From contig NZ_VMSG01000005.1 of NCBI RefSeq assembly GCF_007713465.1, forward strand, positions 62,001-126,000: DNA of 64,000 bases. Reading direction: 5' to 3'. Shown here one piece after another: positions 56,584 through 64,000 of this stretch. Each line of letters opens with the position of its first letter. Position 1 is the stretch's first letter. This DNA comes from Pseudomonas sp. H3(2019). GTDB lineage: Bacteria > Pseudomonadota > Gammaproteobacteria > Pseudomonadales > Pseudomonadaceae. A model generated the notes under the pieces. The model was not told the DNA's origin. It searched no databases and saw nothing but the letters and a program-made list of their open reading frames with translations. The position numbers and the translations under genes are program-made.

Positions 56584-56615
56584 AAAAAAGGGCGGCATCC
56601 AGATAGATGCCCCCC
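56584..56615 (-). terminator. Terminator after ppsA
   Basis: On the minus strand GGCATC-TATCTG-GATGCC is followed by GCCCTTTTTT, 50-80 bp after the ppsA stop and just before the hydrolase start. Confidence 0.8.
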
Positions 56616-56664
56616 TACTTTAACTCTAAAGGGCCGATCACCGATCGGTCCTTCACTCAACGAC

Positions 56665-59040
56665 TCAGACCGCAGCCTGACCTTCAGCCAGGAAGAACCA
56701 GGTTTCCAGTACGGAATCGGGGTTCAACGAAACGCTTTCGATACCCTGCTCCATCAGCCACTTGGCCAGGTCTGGGTGGTCGGAAGGGCCCTGGCCGCAA
56801 ATACCGATGTATTTGCCAGCCTTGTTACAGGCCTGAATTGCGTTGGACAGCAGCTTCTTGACCGCTGGATTACGCTCGTCGAACAGATGCGCGATGATCC
56901 CGGAGTCACGGTCCAGGCCCAGGGTCAACTGGGTCAGGTCGTTGGAGCCGATGGAGAAACCGTCGAAGAATTCGAGGAACTCTTCAGCCAGGATCGCGTT
57001 GGAAGGCAGTTCGCACATCATGATGACGCGCAGACCGTTTTCGCCACGGGCCAGGCCGTTCTCGGCCAACAGCTCCACGACCTGGCTGGCTTCGCCCAGG
57101 GTACGGACGAACGGCACCATGATTTCGACGTTGGTCAGGCCCATCTCGTTGCGCACGCGTTTCAGCGCTCGGCATTCGAGTTCGAAGCAGTCACGGAACG
57201 ACTCGCTGATGTAACGCGAGGCGCCACGGAAGCCCAGCATCGGGTTTTCTTCTTCCGGCTCGTAGAGCTTGCCGCCGATCAGGTTCGCGTATTCGTTGGA
57301 CTTGAAGTCCGACAGACGCACGATGACCTTTTTCGGCCAGAACGCAGCGGCCAGGGTGCTGATGCCCTCGACCAGCTTCTCGACGTAGAAGCCGACCGGA
57401 TCGTTGTAACCGGCAATGCGCTTGTCGACGCTTTCCTTGATTTCCGATGGCAGGCCGTCGTAGTTCAGCAGTGCTTTAGGGTGCACGCCGATCATGCGGT
57501 TGATGATGAACTCCAGACGGGCCAGGCCCACACCGGCGTTCGGCAACTGCGCGAAATCGAAGGCGCGATCCGGGTTACCGACGTTCATCATGATTTTGAA
57601 CGGCAGTTCCGGCATGGCGTCGACGGAGTTTTTCTTGATGTCGAAGCCCAGCTCGCCTTCGAAGATGAAACCGGTATCGCCTTCCGCGCAGGAAACCGTC
57701 ACGCCCTGGCCGTCTTTCAACAGCTGAGTGGCGTTACCGCAACCCACGACGGCCGGGATCCCCAGTTCACGCGCAATGATCGCCGCGTGGCAGGTACGGC
57801 CGCCACGGTTGGTGACGATGGCGCTGGCGCGCTTCATGACCGGTTCCCAGTCCGGGTCGGTCATGTCGGAAACCAGAACGTCGCCCGGCTGGACTTTGTC
57901 CATCTCGGAAACGTCTTTGATGATGCGGACTTTACCGGCGCCGATGCGCTGACCGATGGCGCGACCTTCCACCAGCACGGTGCCGGTTTCTTTCAGCAGG
58001 TAACGCTCCATGACGTTGGCGTGGGTGCGGCTTTTCACGGTTTCAGGGCGAGCCTGAACGATGTACAGCTTGCCGTCGTCACCGTCTTTGGCCCATTCGA
58101 TGTCCATCGGGCACTTGTAGTGCTTCTCGATGATCATCGCCTGCTTGGCCAGTTCGCTGACTTCAGCATCGGTCAGGCAGAAACGTGCGCGCTCGGCCTT
58201 GTCGACATCGACAGTCTTGACCGAACGACCGGCCTTGGCTTCGTCGCCGTAGATCATCTTGATGGCTTTGCTGCCCAGATTGCGGCGCAGGATCGCCGGA
58301 CGCCCGGCTGCCAGCGTGCCTTTGTGGACGTAGAACTCATCCGGGTTCACTGCGCCCTGTACGACGGTTTCGCCCAGGCCGTAGGCGCCGGTGATAAACA
58401 CCACGTCACGGAAGCCGGATTCGGTATCGAGGGTGAACATTACGCCAGCAGTGCCGGTTTCCGAACGGACCATGCGCTGCACGCCAGCCGACAGGGCAAC
58501 CAGTTTGTGGTCGAAACCCTGGTGCACACGGTAGGAAATGGCACGGTCGTTGAACAGGGAAGCAAAGACTTCCTTGGCAGCACGAATGACGTTTTCGACG
58601 CCGCGGATGTTCAGGAAGGTTTCCTGCTGACCGGCGAAGGAAGCGTCCGGCAAGTCTTCGGCCGTTGCCGAGGAGCGCACGGCCACGGCCATGTCCGGGT
58701 TACCGGCTGACAGCGTGGCGAACGCGGTGCGGATTTCGGTGTTGAGCTTCTCCGGGAACTCGGCTTCCATGATCCATTGACGGATTTGCGCACCGGTTTT
58801 CGCCAGGGCGTTCACGTCGTCGACGTCCAGCGCGTCGAGGGCTGCGTGGATCTGGTCGTTCAAACCACTTAATTCGAGAAAATCACGATAAGCCTGAGCC
58901 GTCGTGGCGAAGCCACCCGGGACCGATACACCGGCACCTGCAAGATTACTGATCATCTCGCCCAGGGATGCGTTCTTGCCCCCCACATGCTCTACATCAT
59001 GGACGCCGAGCTTATCGAGGGAAACTACGTACTCTACCAA
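56665..59040 (-). CDS. ppsA: Phosphoenolpyruvate synthase
   Basis: Gluconeogenic enzyme of 791 aa that makes PEP from pyruvate and ATP through a phosphohistidine. It has an N-terminal ATP-grasp domain ([20 protein letters not shown]), the swivelling domain with catalytic His in [20 protein letters not shown] (near 420), and the C-terminal PEP-binding barrel ending [12 protein letters not shown]. Start is TTG at 59040, supported by GGAGAG seven bases upstream and the conserved N-terminus [14 protein letters not shown]. It is divergent from its regulator gene ppsR across 176 bp. Confidence 0.97.
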   Translation of the reverse strand: MVEYVVSLDKLGVHDVEHVGGKNASLGEMISNLAGAGVSVPGGFATTAQAYRDFLELSGLNDQIHAALDALDVDDVNALAKTGAQIRQWIMEAEFPEKLNTEIRTAFATLSAGNPDMAVAVRSSATAEDLPDASFAGQQETFLNIRGVENVIRAAKEVFASLFNDRAISYRVHQGFDHKLVALSAGVQRMVRSETGTAGVMFTLDTESGFRDVVFITGAYGLGETVVQGAVNPDEFYVHKGTLAAGRPAILRRNLGSKAIKMIYGDEAKAGRSVKTVDVDKAERARFCLTDAEVSELAKQAMIIEKHYKCPMDIEWAKDGDDGKLYIVQARPETVKSRTHANVMERYLLKETGTVLVEGRAIGQRIGAGKVRIIKDVSEMDKVQPGDVLVSDMTDPDWEPVMKRASAIVTNRGGRTCHAAIIARELGIPAVVGCGNATQLLKDGQGVTVSCAEGDTGFIFEGELGFDIKKNSVDAMPELPFKIMMNVGNPDRAFDFAQLPNAGVGLARLEFIINRMIGVHPKALLNYDGLPSEIKESVDKRIAGYNDPVGFYVEKLVEGISTLAAAFWPKKVIVRLSDFKSNEYANLIGGKLYEPEEENPMLGFRGASRYISESFRDCFELECRALKRVRNEMGLTNVEIMVPFVRTLGEASQVVELLAENGLARGENGLRVIMMCELPSNAILAEEFLEFFDGFSIGSNDLTQLTLGLDRDSGIIAHLFDERNPAVKKLLSNAIQACNKAGKYIGICGQGPSDHPDLAKWLMEQGIESVSLNPDSVLETWFFLAEGQAAV

Positions 59041-59216
59041 GGTGATCTCTCCACTAACTGTGTTGGAAAAGCTCAGGGCGCCGGCAGCTCATCAGGAGCA
59101 TTTGCCAGCAATATGGCCTGGACCTGGAAAATAAGTGAGAATGCGGGCCAATCCAGGCCGACAAACCGCGCCTATCATATCCAAGAATCGTCACCAGCTT
59201 AAGGCCCAAGGCGCAA

Positions 59217-60035
59217 ATGAAACGATCTGCTTTCTTTATCTCCGATGGCACCGGCATTACAGCCGAAACCCTGGGTCAAAGCCTGTTGGCGCAGTTCGAA
59301 AACATTACCTTCAGCAAAGTCATACGACCGTACATCGACAACGTGGACAAAGCGCGGGCGATGGTACAACAAATCAACCTGGCCGCCGAAAAGGACGGAT
59401 TTCGTCCGATCATCTTCGACACGATCGTCAACCAGGATATTCGTGAGATCCTCGCGACCTCCAATGGTTTCATGATCGACATTTTCTCGACCTTCCTCGC
59501 GCCGCTCGAGCAGGAGTTGAGCGAACACTCGTCGTATTCGGTCGGCAAGTCCCATTCGATTGGCCACAATTCCAATTACATGGAGCGTATCGAGGCAGTG
59601 AACTTCGCCCTCGACAACGACGACGGCGCCCGCACCCACTATTACGACAAGGCTGACCTGATCCTGGTCGGCGTGTCGCGCTGCGGCAAAACCCCGACCT
59701 GTCTGTACATGGCCATGCAATTCGGTATTCGCGCGGCCAACTACCCGTTGACCGAAGACGACATGGAGCGCCTGCAACTGCCAACGGCATTGCGTGCCCA
59801 CAAACACAAGCTGTTTGGCCTGACCATCGATCCGGACCGCCTCACCGCGATCCGCAACGAACGCAAGCCCAATAGCCGCTACTCGAGCTACGCCCAGTGC
59901 GAGTTCGAAGTGCGTGAAGTCGAAAACCTGTTCCGCCGCGAGAACATCGCACACATCAACTCCACGCATTTTTCCGTGGAAGAGATTTCGGCGAAGATCC
60001 TGGTGGAAAAAGGCGTCGAGCGGCGCTTCAAGTAG
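59217..60035 (+). CDS. ppsR: PpsR, PEP synthase regulatory kinase/pyrophosphorylase
   Basis: Bifunctional DUF299 protein of 272 aa that inactivates PEP synthase by ADP-dependent phosphorylation and reactivates it by Pi-dependent dephosphorylation. It begins [20 protein letters not shown] (family start) and has the P-loop [10 protein letters not shown] (about 152-161). Length is usual. Divergent pairing with ppsA supports the assignment. It ends 20 bp from the convergent prpD. Confidence 0.96.
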   Translation: MKRSAFFISDGTGITAETLGQSLLAQFENITFSKVIRPYIDNVDKARAMVQQINLAAEKDGFRPIIFDTIVNQDIREILATSNGFMIDIFSTFLAPLEQELSEHSSYSVGKSHSIGHNSNYMERIEAVNFALDNDDGARTHYYDKADLILVGVSRCGKTPTCLYMAMQFGIRAANYPLTEDDMERLQLPTALRAHKHKLFGLTIDPDRLTAIRNERKPNSRYSSYAQCEFEVREVENLFRRENIAHINSTHFSVEEISAKILVEKGVERRFK

Positions 60036-60052
60036 GAGCTGCCGCGGGTTCG
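60032..60052. repeat. Single REP-like arm between ppsR and prpD
   Basis: GTAGGAGCTGCCGCGGGTTC, beginning at the ppsR stop (60033-60035). It is of the same family as the arms at 3619 and 6691. Confidence 0.55.
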
Positions 60053-60055
60053 GCT

Positions 60056-61540
60056 TCAGATCACGAAGAGGTCCATGAAACGGTTAACCGGCGTAGCCTC
60101 GAGTTTTGCCTGATCCTGGCACAAGGCAAAGATCTGCGCCGAACGTTGCGCAGTGAATCGGGTTGCCAGATTGGCCTTGAACTTGTCCTCCAGCAAGGGA
60201 ATGCCCTCGGCGCGGCGACGACGATGACCAATCGGGTATTCGACCACGACTTGCTCGGTACTTGAGCCGTCCTTGAAGAACACTTGCAAGGCGTTGGCAA
60301 TAGAGCGCTTGTCGGCCTCCAGGTATTCGCGGGTGTAGCGCGGCTCTTCGACAATGACCATCTTCTCGCGCAGCTCGTCGATGATCGGGTGCGCGGCGTG
60401 GAACTCGTCTTCGTACTGTTCAGCCACCAGAGTGCCAAAGGCCAGCGGCACGGCGGTCATGTACTGGATGCAGTGGTCGCGGTCTGCGGCATTGGCCAGT
60501 TGGCCGACCTTGGAAATGATACGAATCGCCGACTCGTGAGTGGTGATAACGATCTTGTCGATTTCATCCAGACGATCGCTCACCTGCGGGTGCAGGGTCA
60601 CCGCCGCTTCGCAAGCGGTTTGCGCGTGAAACTCGGCCGGAAAACTGATCTTGAACAGTACGTTTTCCATCACGTAGGTGCCGTACTTCTGCGAGAGGCT
60701 GAACGTACGTTTATCGGCGGGCTTGAGCGCCAGGTCCTTGTTGGTGTGGCTGAACAGCACGTCGTAGAAACCCCACTGCGGCGCTGTCAACACACCCGGA
60801 ATACCCATCTCGCCACGCATGGCGATGTCCGCCAACCGTACGCCACGACTGGAGGCGTCGCCCGCCGCCCAGGACTTGCGCGAACCGGCGTTCGGCGCGT
60901 GACGATAAGTACGCAATGCCTGGCCATCGACAAACGCGTGGGACAGCGCCGCCAGCAGTTGCTCGCGATTGGCGCCCATCAGTTTCGCGGTCACCGCCGT
61001 CGAGGCGACTTTGACCAGCAGCACATGGTCCAGACCGACCCGGTTGAAGGAGTTCTCCAGGGCAATCACACCCTGGATCTCGTGGGCCATGATCATCGCG
61101 TCCAGCACCGCTCGCATGGTCAGCGGCGCATCGCCATTGGCCAGGCGCTTCTGCGACAGGTGATCGGCAACCGCGAGGATCCCGCCGAGGTTGTCAGACG
61201 GATGCCCCCACTCGGCAGCCAGCCAGGTGTCGTTGTAATCGAGCCAGCGGACGATACAGCCGATGTCCCACGCCGCTTTCACCGGATCGAGACGAAAGCG
61301 GGTACCGGGAACACGTGCGCCAAAGGGCACGACCGTGCCTTCAACGATAGGGCCCAGATGTTTGGTGCATTCGGGAAAGCGCAGGGCCAGCAGGCCGCAA
61401 CCGAGGGTGTCCATCAGGCAATTGCGGGCGGTGTCCAACGCCTCTTTGGACACGACCTTGAAATCGAAAACGTAATCGGCAATGTCCTGCAGGACCTTGT
61501 CGTAGTCGGGGCGAATGTTCAGGTCGACGTTGGCGCTCAT
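60056..61540 (-). CDS. prpD: 2-Methylcitrate dehydratase PrpD
   Basis: Protein of 494 aa of the MmgE/PrpD family, which dehydrates 2-methylcitrate in propionate breakdown. Conserved parts include [13 protein letters not shown] (near 42-54), [20 protein letters not shown] (near 97-116), [20 protein letters not shown] and [13 protein letters not shown]. It is the last gene of the acnD-prpF-prpD run. Some pseudomonads carry both prpD and the acnD-prpF pair, as here, so two routes from methylcitrate to methyl-cis-aconitate may coexist. Confidence 0.95.
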   Translation of the reverse strand: MSANVDLNIRPDYDKVLQDIADYVFDFKVVSKEALDTARNCLMDTLGCGLLALRFPECTKHLGPIVEGTVVPFGARVPGTRFRLDPVKAAWDIGCIVRWLDYNDTWLAAEWGHPSDNLGGILAVADHLSQKRLANGDAPLTMRAVLDAMIMAHEIQGVIALENSFNRVGLDHVLLVKVASTAVTAKLMGANREQLLAALSHAFVDGQALRTYRHAPNAGSRKSWAAGDASSRGVRLADIAMRGEMGIPGVLTAPQWGFYDVLFSHTNKDLALKPADKRTFSLSQKYGTYVMENVLFKISFPAEFHAQTACEAAVTLHPQVSDRLDEIDKIVITTHESAIRIISKVGQLANAADRDHCIQYMTAVPLAFGTLVAEQYEDEFHAAHPIIDELREKMVIVEEPRYTREYLEADKRSIANALQVFFKDGSSTEQVVVEYPIGHRRRRAEGIPLLEDKFKANLATRFTAQRSAQIFALCQDQAKLEATPVNRFMDLFVI

Positions 61541-61564
61541 GTTCGACTCCCTACGATGTACGTG

Positions 61565-62755
61565 TCAGAAAGAATCACCCGGCACGCGCACCCAGCCTTC
61601 CATCAACACCCGCGCACTGCGGCTCATGATGGCTTTGGTCACGGTCCATTCGCCATCGACCAGATTGGCCTCGGCGCCAACGCGCAAGGTGCCAGACGGA
61701 TGGCCGAAGCGCACCGCGTTGCGTGGAATACCACCCGCCGCGAGGTTGACCAGCGTGCCGTCAATCGCTGCTGCGGTGCCAATCGCTACGGCAGCGGTGC
61801 CCATCATCGCGTGGTGCAACTTGCCCATGGACAGTGCCCGGACCAACAGGTCGACATCGCCTGCCGCCACCGGCTTACCGCTGGATGCGAGGTAATCGGC
61901 AGGCCGTGCGACGAACGCCACCTTGGGGGTGTGCTGACGCTTGGCGGCGTCGTCAAGATTCAGGATCAGCCCCATGCGCAGTGCGCCATGTGCACGAATG
62001 GTCTCGAACATCGCCAGCGCTTTCGGGTCGCCGTTGATATCGCCCTGCAACTCGGTGCCGGTGTAGCCGATGGCTTCGGCGTTAACGAAAATGGTCGGAA
62101 TGCCGGCGTTGATCATGGTCACCTTGAGGGTGCCGACACCGGGCACTTCCAGGTCATCGACCAGATTGCCGGTGGGAAACATCGAGCCGCCTGCACCCTC
62201 CTCCTCGGCCGCCGGATTCATGAACTCGAGCTGCACCTCAGCGGCCGGAAAGGTCACGCCATCGAGTTCGAAATCACCGGTTTCCTGCACCGCGCCGTCA
62301 GTGATCGGCACGTGGGCGATGATGGTCTTGCCGATATTGGCCTGCCAGATGCGCACCACCGCGATGCCGTTGCGTGGAACGCGACTGGCCTCGACCAGAC
62401 CGCTGCTGATGGCGAACGAACCGACCGCCGCCGAGAGGTTGCCGCAGTTGCCACTCCAGTCGACAAAAGGCTTGTCGATGGAAACCTGACCGAACAGGTA
62501 ATCAACGTCGTGATCGGCCTTGATGCTCTTGGACACGATCACCGTTTTGCTGGTGCTGGAAGTCGCCCCACCCATGCCGTCGATTTGCTTTTCATACGGG
62601 TCAGGGCTGCCGATCACTCGCAACAACAGCGCATCGCGGGACGGGCCCGGCACCTGCGCCGATTCAGGCAGGTCTTGCAGGCTGAAGAACACGCCTTTGC
62701 TGGTGCCGCCACGCATATAGGTGGCAGGGATCTTGATCTGAGGTACGTGGGCCAT
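61565..62755 (-). CDS. prpF: PrpF, 2-methylaconitate isomerase
   Basis: Protein of 396 aa with the diaminopimelate-epimerase-like fold. It has the PrpF start IKIPATYMRGGTSKGVFF and later DWSGNCGNLSAAVG, whose Cys region is conserved. It isomerises trans-2-methylaconitate, made by AcnD, to the cis form. The start at 62755 gives the family N-terminus; 16 extra upstream codons have no support. It lies between acnD (54 bp upstream) and prpD (24 bp downstream). Confidence 0.95.
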   Translation of the reverse strand: MAHVPQIKIPATYMRGGTSKGVFFSLQDLPESAQVPGPSRDALLLRVIGSPDPYEKQIDGMGGATSSTSKTVIVSKSIKADHDVDYLFGQVSIDKPFVDWSGNCGNLSAAVGSFAISSGLVEASRVPRNGIAVVRIWQANIGKTIIAHVPITDGAVQETGDFELDGVTFPAAEVQLEFMNPAAEEEGAGGSMFPTGNLVDDLEVPGVGTLKVTMINAGIPTIFVNAEAIGYTGTELQGDINGDPKALAMFETIRAHGALRMGLILNLDDAAKRQHTPKVAFVARPADYLASSGKPVAAGDVDLLVRALSMGKLHHAMMGTAAVAIGTAAAIDGTLVNLAAGGIPRNAVRFGHPSGTLRVGAEANLVDGEWTVTKAIMSRSARVLMEGWVRVPGDSF

Positions 62756-62809
62756 AATGTTCCTTATGCGCCGGAGCAGGACGTCACCGCCCTGCCCTGG
62801 CAAGTCGCG

Positions 62810-64000
62810 TTAGACAGCAACAGCCGATTCAAGGAAGTCCTGGGCGAAACGCTGCAACACGCCGCCGGCTTCGTAGATCGAGACTTCTTCAGCAGTATCG
62901 AGACGGCAAGTCACCGGCACCGACACCTGCTCACCGTTCTTGCGGGTAATGACCAGGGTCAGCGTGGCCCGCGGCGTGCGCTCGCCGATCACATCGAAAG
63001 TTTCAGTGCCGTCGATGCCCAGCGTCTTGCGGTCGGTGCCCGGCTTGAACTCCAGCGGCAACACGCCCATGCCCACCAGGTTGGTGCGGTGGATGCGTTC
63101 GAAACCTTCGGCAGCGATGGCTTCGACACCGGCCAGACGCACACCCTTGGCGGCCCAGTCGCGGGACGAACCCTGACCGTAGTCGGCGCCGGCGATGATG
63201 ATCAGCGGCTGCTTGCGCTCCATGTAGGTTTCGATGGCTTCCCACATGCGCATGACCTGGCCTTCCGGCTCGACACGCGCCAGCGAACCCTGCTTGACCT
63301 TGCCATTCTCCTGAACCATTTCGTTGAACAGTTTCGGATTGGCGAAAGTCGCGCGTTGCGCAGTCAAGTGGTCACCGCGGTGTGTCGCGTAGGAGTTGAA
63401 GTCCTCTTCCGGCAAGCCCATTTTCGCCAGGTATTCGCCAGCGGCGCTGTCGAGCATGATGGCGTTGGACGGCGACAGGTGATCGGTGGTGATGTTGTCC
63501 GGCAGCACTGCCAGCGGGCGCATGCCCTTGAGCGGACGTGCCCCGGCCAGTGCACCTTCCCAGTACGGCGGACGACGGATGTAGGTGCTCATCTCACGCC
63601 AGTCGTACAACGGTTTGACTTTCGGGCCGGTGTCTTCGTGGATGGCGAACATCGGGATGTAGACCTGACGGAACTGCTCCGGCTTGACCGATGCCTTGAC
63701 CACTGCGTCGATCTCTTCGTCGCTCGGCCAGATGTCCTTGAGGCGGATTTCCTTGCCGTCAGCCGTCAGGCCCAACACGTCTTTTTCGATGTCGAAACGG
63801 ATGGTCCCGGCAATCGCATACGCCACCACCAACGGCGGCGACGCAAGGAACGCCTGCTTGGCGTATGGGTGAATCCGGCCGTCGAAGTTGCGGTTACCCG
63901 ACAACACGGCGGTGGCGTACAGATCGCGATCGATGATTTCTTGCTGGATCACCGGATCCAGCGCACCGGACATACCGTTGCAGGTGGTGCAGGCAAATGC
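62810..64000 (-). CDS. acnD: AcnD, Fe/S-dependent 2-methylisocitrate/methylcitrate dehydratase (partial)
   Basis: The frame runs past the right edge; the last 396 codons are present. The edge sequence ACTTCNGMSGALD contains two cluster cysteines of the aconitase family. The fourth-domain motifs QGSSRDWAAKG and HRTNLVGMGVLPLEF are intact, including the catalytic serine in SSRDW. In the family AcnD converts 2-methylcitrate to trans-2-methylaconitate, with PrpF then isomerising it; the adjoining prpF supports AcnD over a housekeeping aconitase. Confidence 0.94.
   Translation of the reverse strand, partial: AFACTTCNGMSGALDPVIQQEIIDRDLYATAVLSGNRNFDGRIHPYAKQAFLASPPLVVAYAIAGTIRFDIEKDVLGLTADGKEIRLKDIWPSDEEIDAVVKASVKPEQFRQVYIPMFAIHEDTGPKVKPLYDWREMSTYIRRPPYWEGALAGARPLKGMRPLAVLPDNITTDHLSPSNAIMLDSAAGEYLAKMGLPEEDFNSYATHRGDHLTAQRATFANPKLFNEMVQENGKVKQGSLARVEPEGQVMRMWEAIETYMERKQPLIIIAGADYGQGSSRDWAAKGVRLAGVEAIAAEGFERIHRTNLVGMGVLPLEFKPGTDRKTLGIDGTETFDVIGERTPRATLTLVITRKNGEQVSVPVTCRLDTAEEVSIYEAGGVLQRFAQDFLESAVAV

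Overview
The window reads as core chromosome of a Pseudomonas, most likely of the P. fluorescens group. The evidence is the marker set (Anr, the CrfX-CmpX-SigX-OprF cluster, an Rmf leader, a NasS/NasT nitrate system), high-GC codon use, and the families of short intergenic inverted repeats (REP type) typical of that group. There are no prophages, insertion sequences, CRISPR arrays, tRNAs or rRNA operons. The only classical RNA gene is the 4.5S SRP RNA.

Layout. 1-6.7 kb: end of a cytochrome cbb3 oxidase assembly cluster (fixH-like end, ccoI, ccoS, a SafE-like membrane protein), then hemN behind a perfect Anr box, anr and apt. 6.7-10 kb (minus): dnaX-ybaB-recR. 10-13.5 kb: a PAS-GGDEF-EAL protein with a degenerate EAL site, a small XRE regulator, a VOC protein and ffs. 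13.6-21.3 kb (minus): gntR-smc-zipA-ligA. 21.6-30.1 kb: purine catabolism (xdhABC, guaD), a second GntR regulator and a BenE-type transporter. 30.1-39 kb: yggL, dacB, a GGDEF sensor, rlmKL, rmf with a structured leader, and pyrD. 39.2-50.9 kb: nitrate assimilation. 51-64 kb (mostly minus): cmaX-crfX-cmpX-sigX-oprF, rraA, a hydrolase, ppsA with divergent ppsR, and the methylcitrate genes prpD-prpF-acnD (acnD cut by the window end).

The most informative regulatory signal is in the nitrate region. NasS and NasT (an ANTAR-domain RNA-binding antiterminator) are encoded upstream of two transcription units: transporter plus PP2C/kinase, and nirB-nirD-nitrate reductase-cobA. Each unit has a near-consensus sigma-54 promoter (GG-N10-GC). 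Each is followed by a leader with tandem hairpins whose six-base loops carry A at position 1 and G at position 4, and then by an intrinsic terminator. In both leaders the last hexaloop hairpin shares bases with the 5' arm of the terminator, so the two are mutually exclusive. This predicts nitrogen-limitation control at initiation and nitrate-dependent NasT antitermination at both units.

Other points worth attention are two copies of a ~110-bp palindromic repeat inside operons, a REP arm that became the coding end of cobA, paired TGAC-N6-GTCA dyads before xdhA, a four-hairpin rmf leader, and terminator-like hairpins inside apparent operons (ybaB/recR, zipA/ligA, 5' of dacB). I found no convincing wholly new system; the novelty is mainly regulatory.
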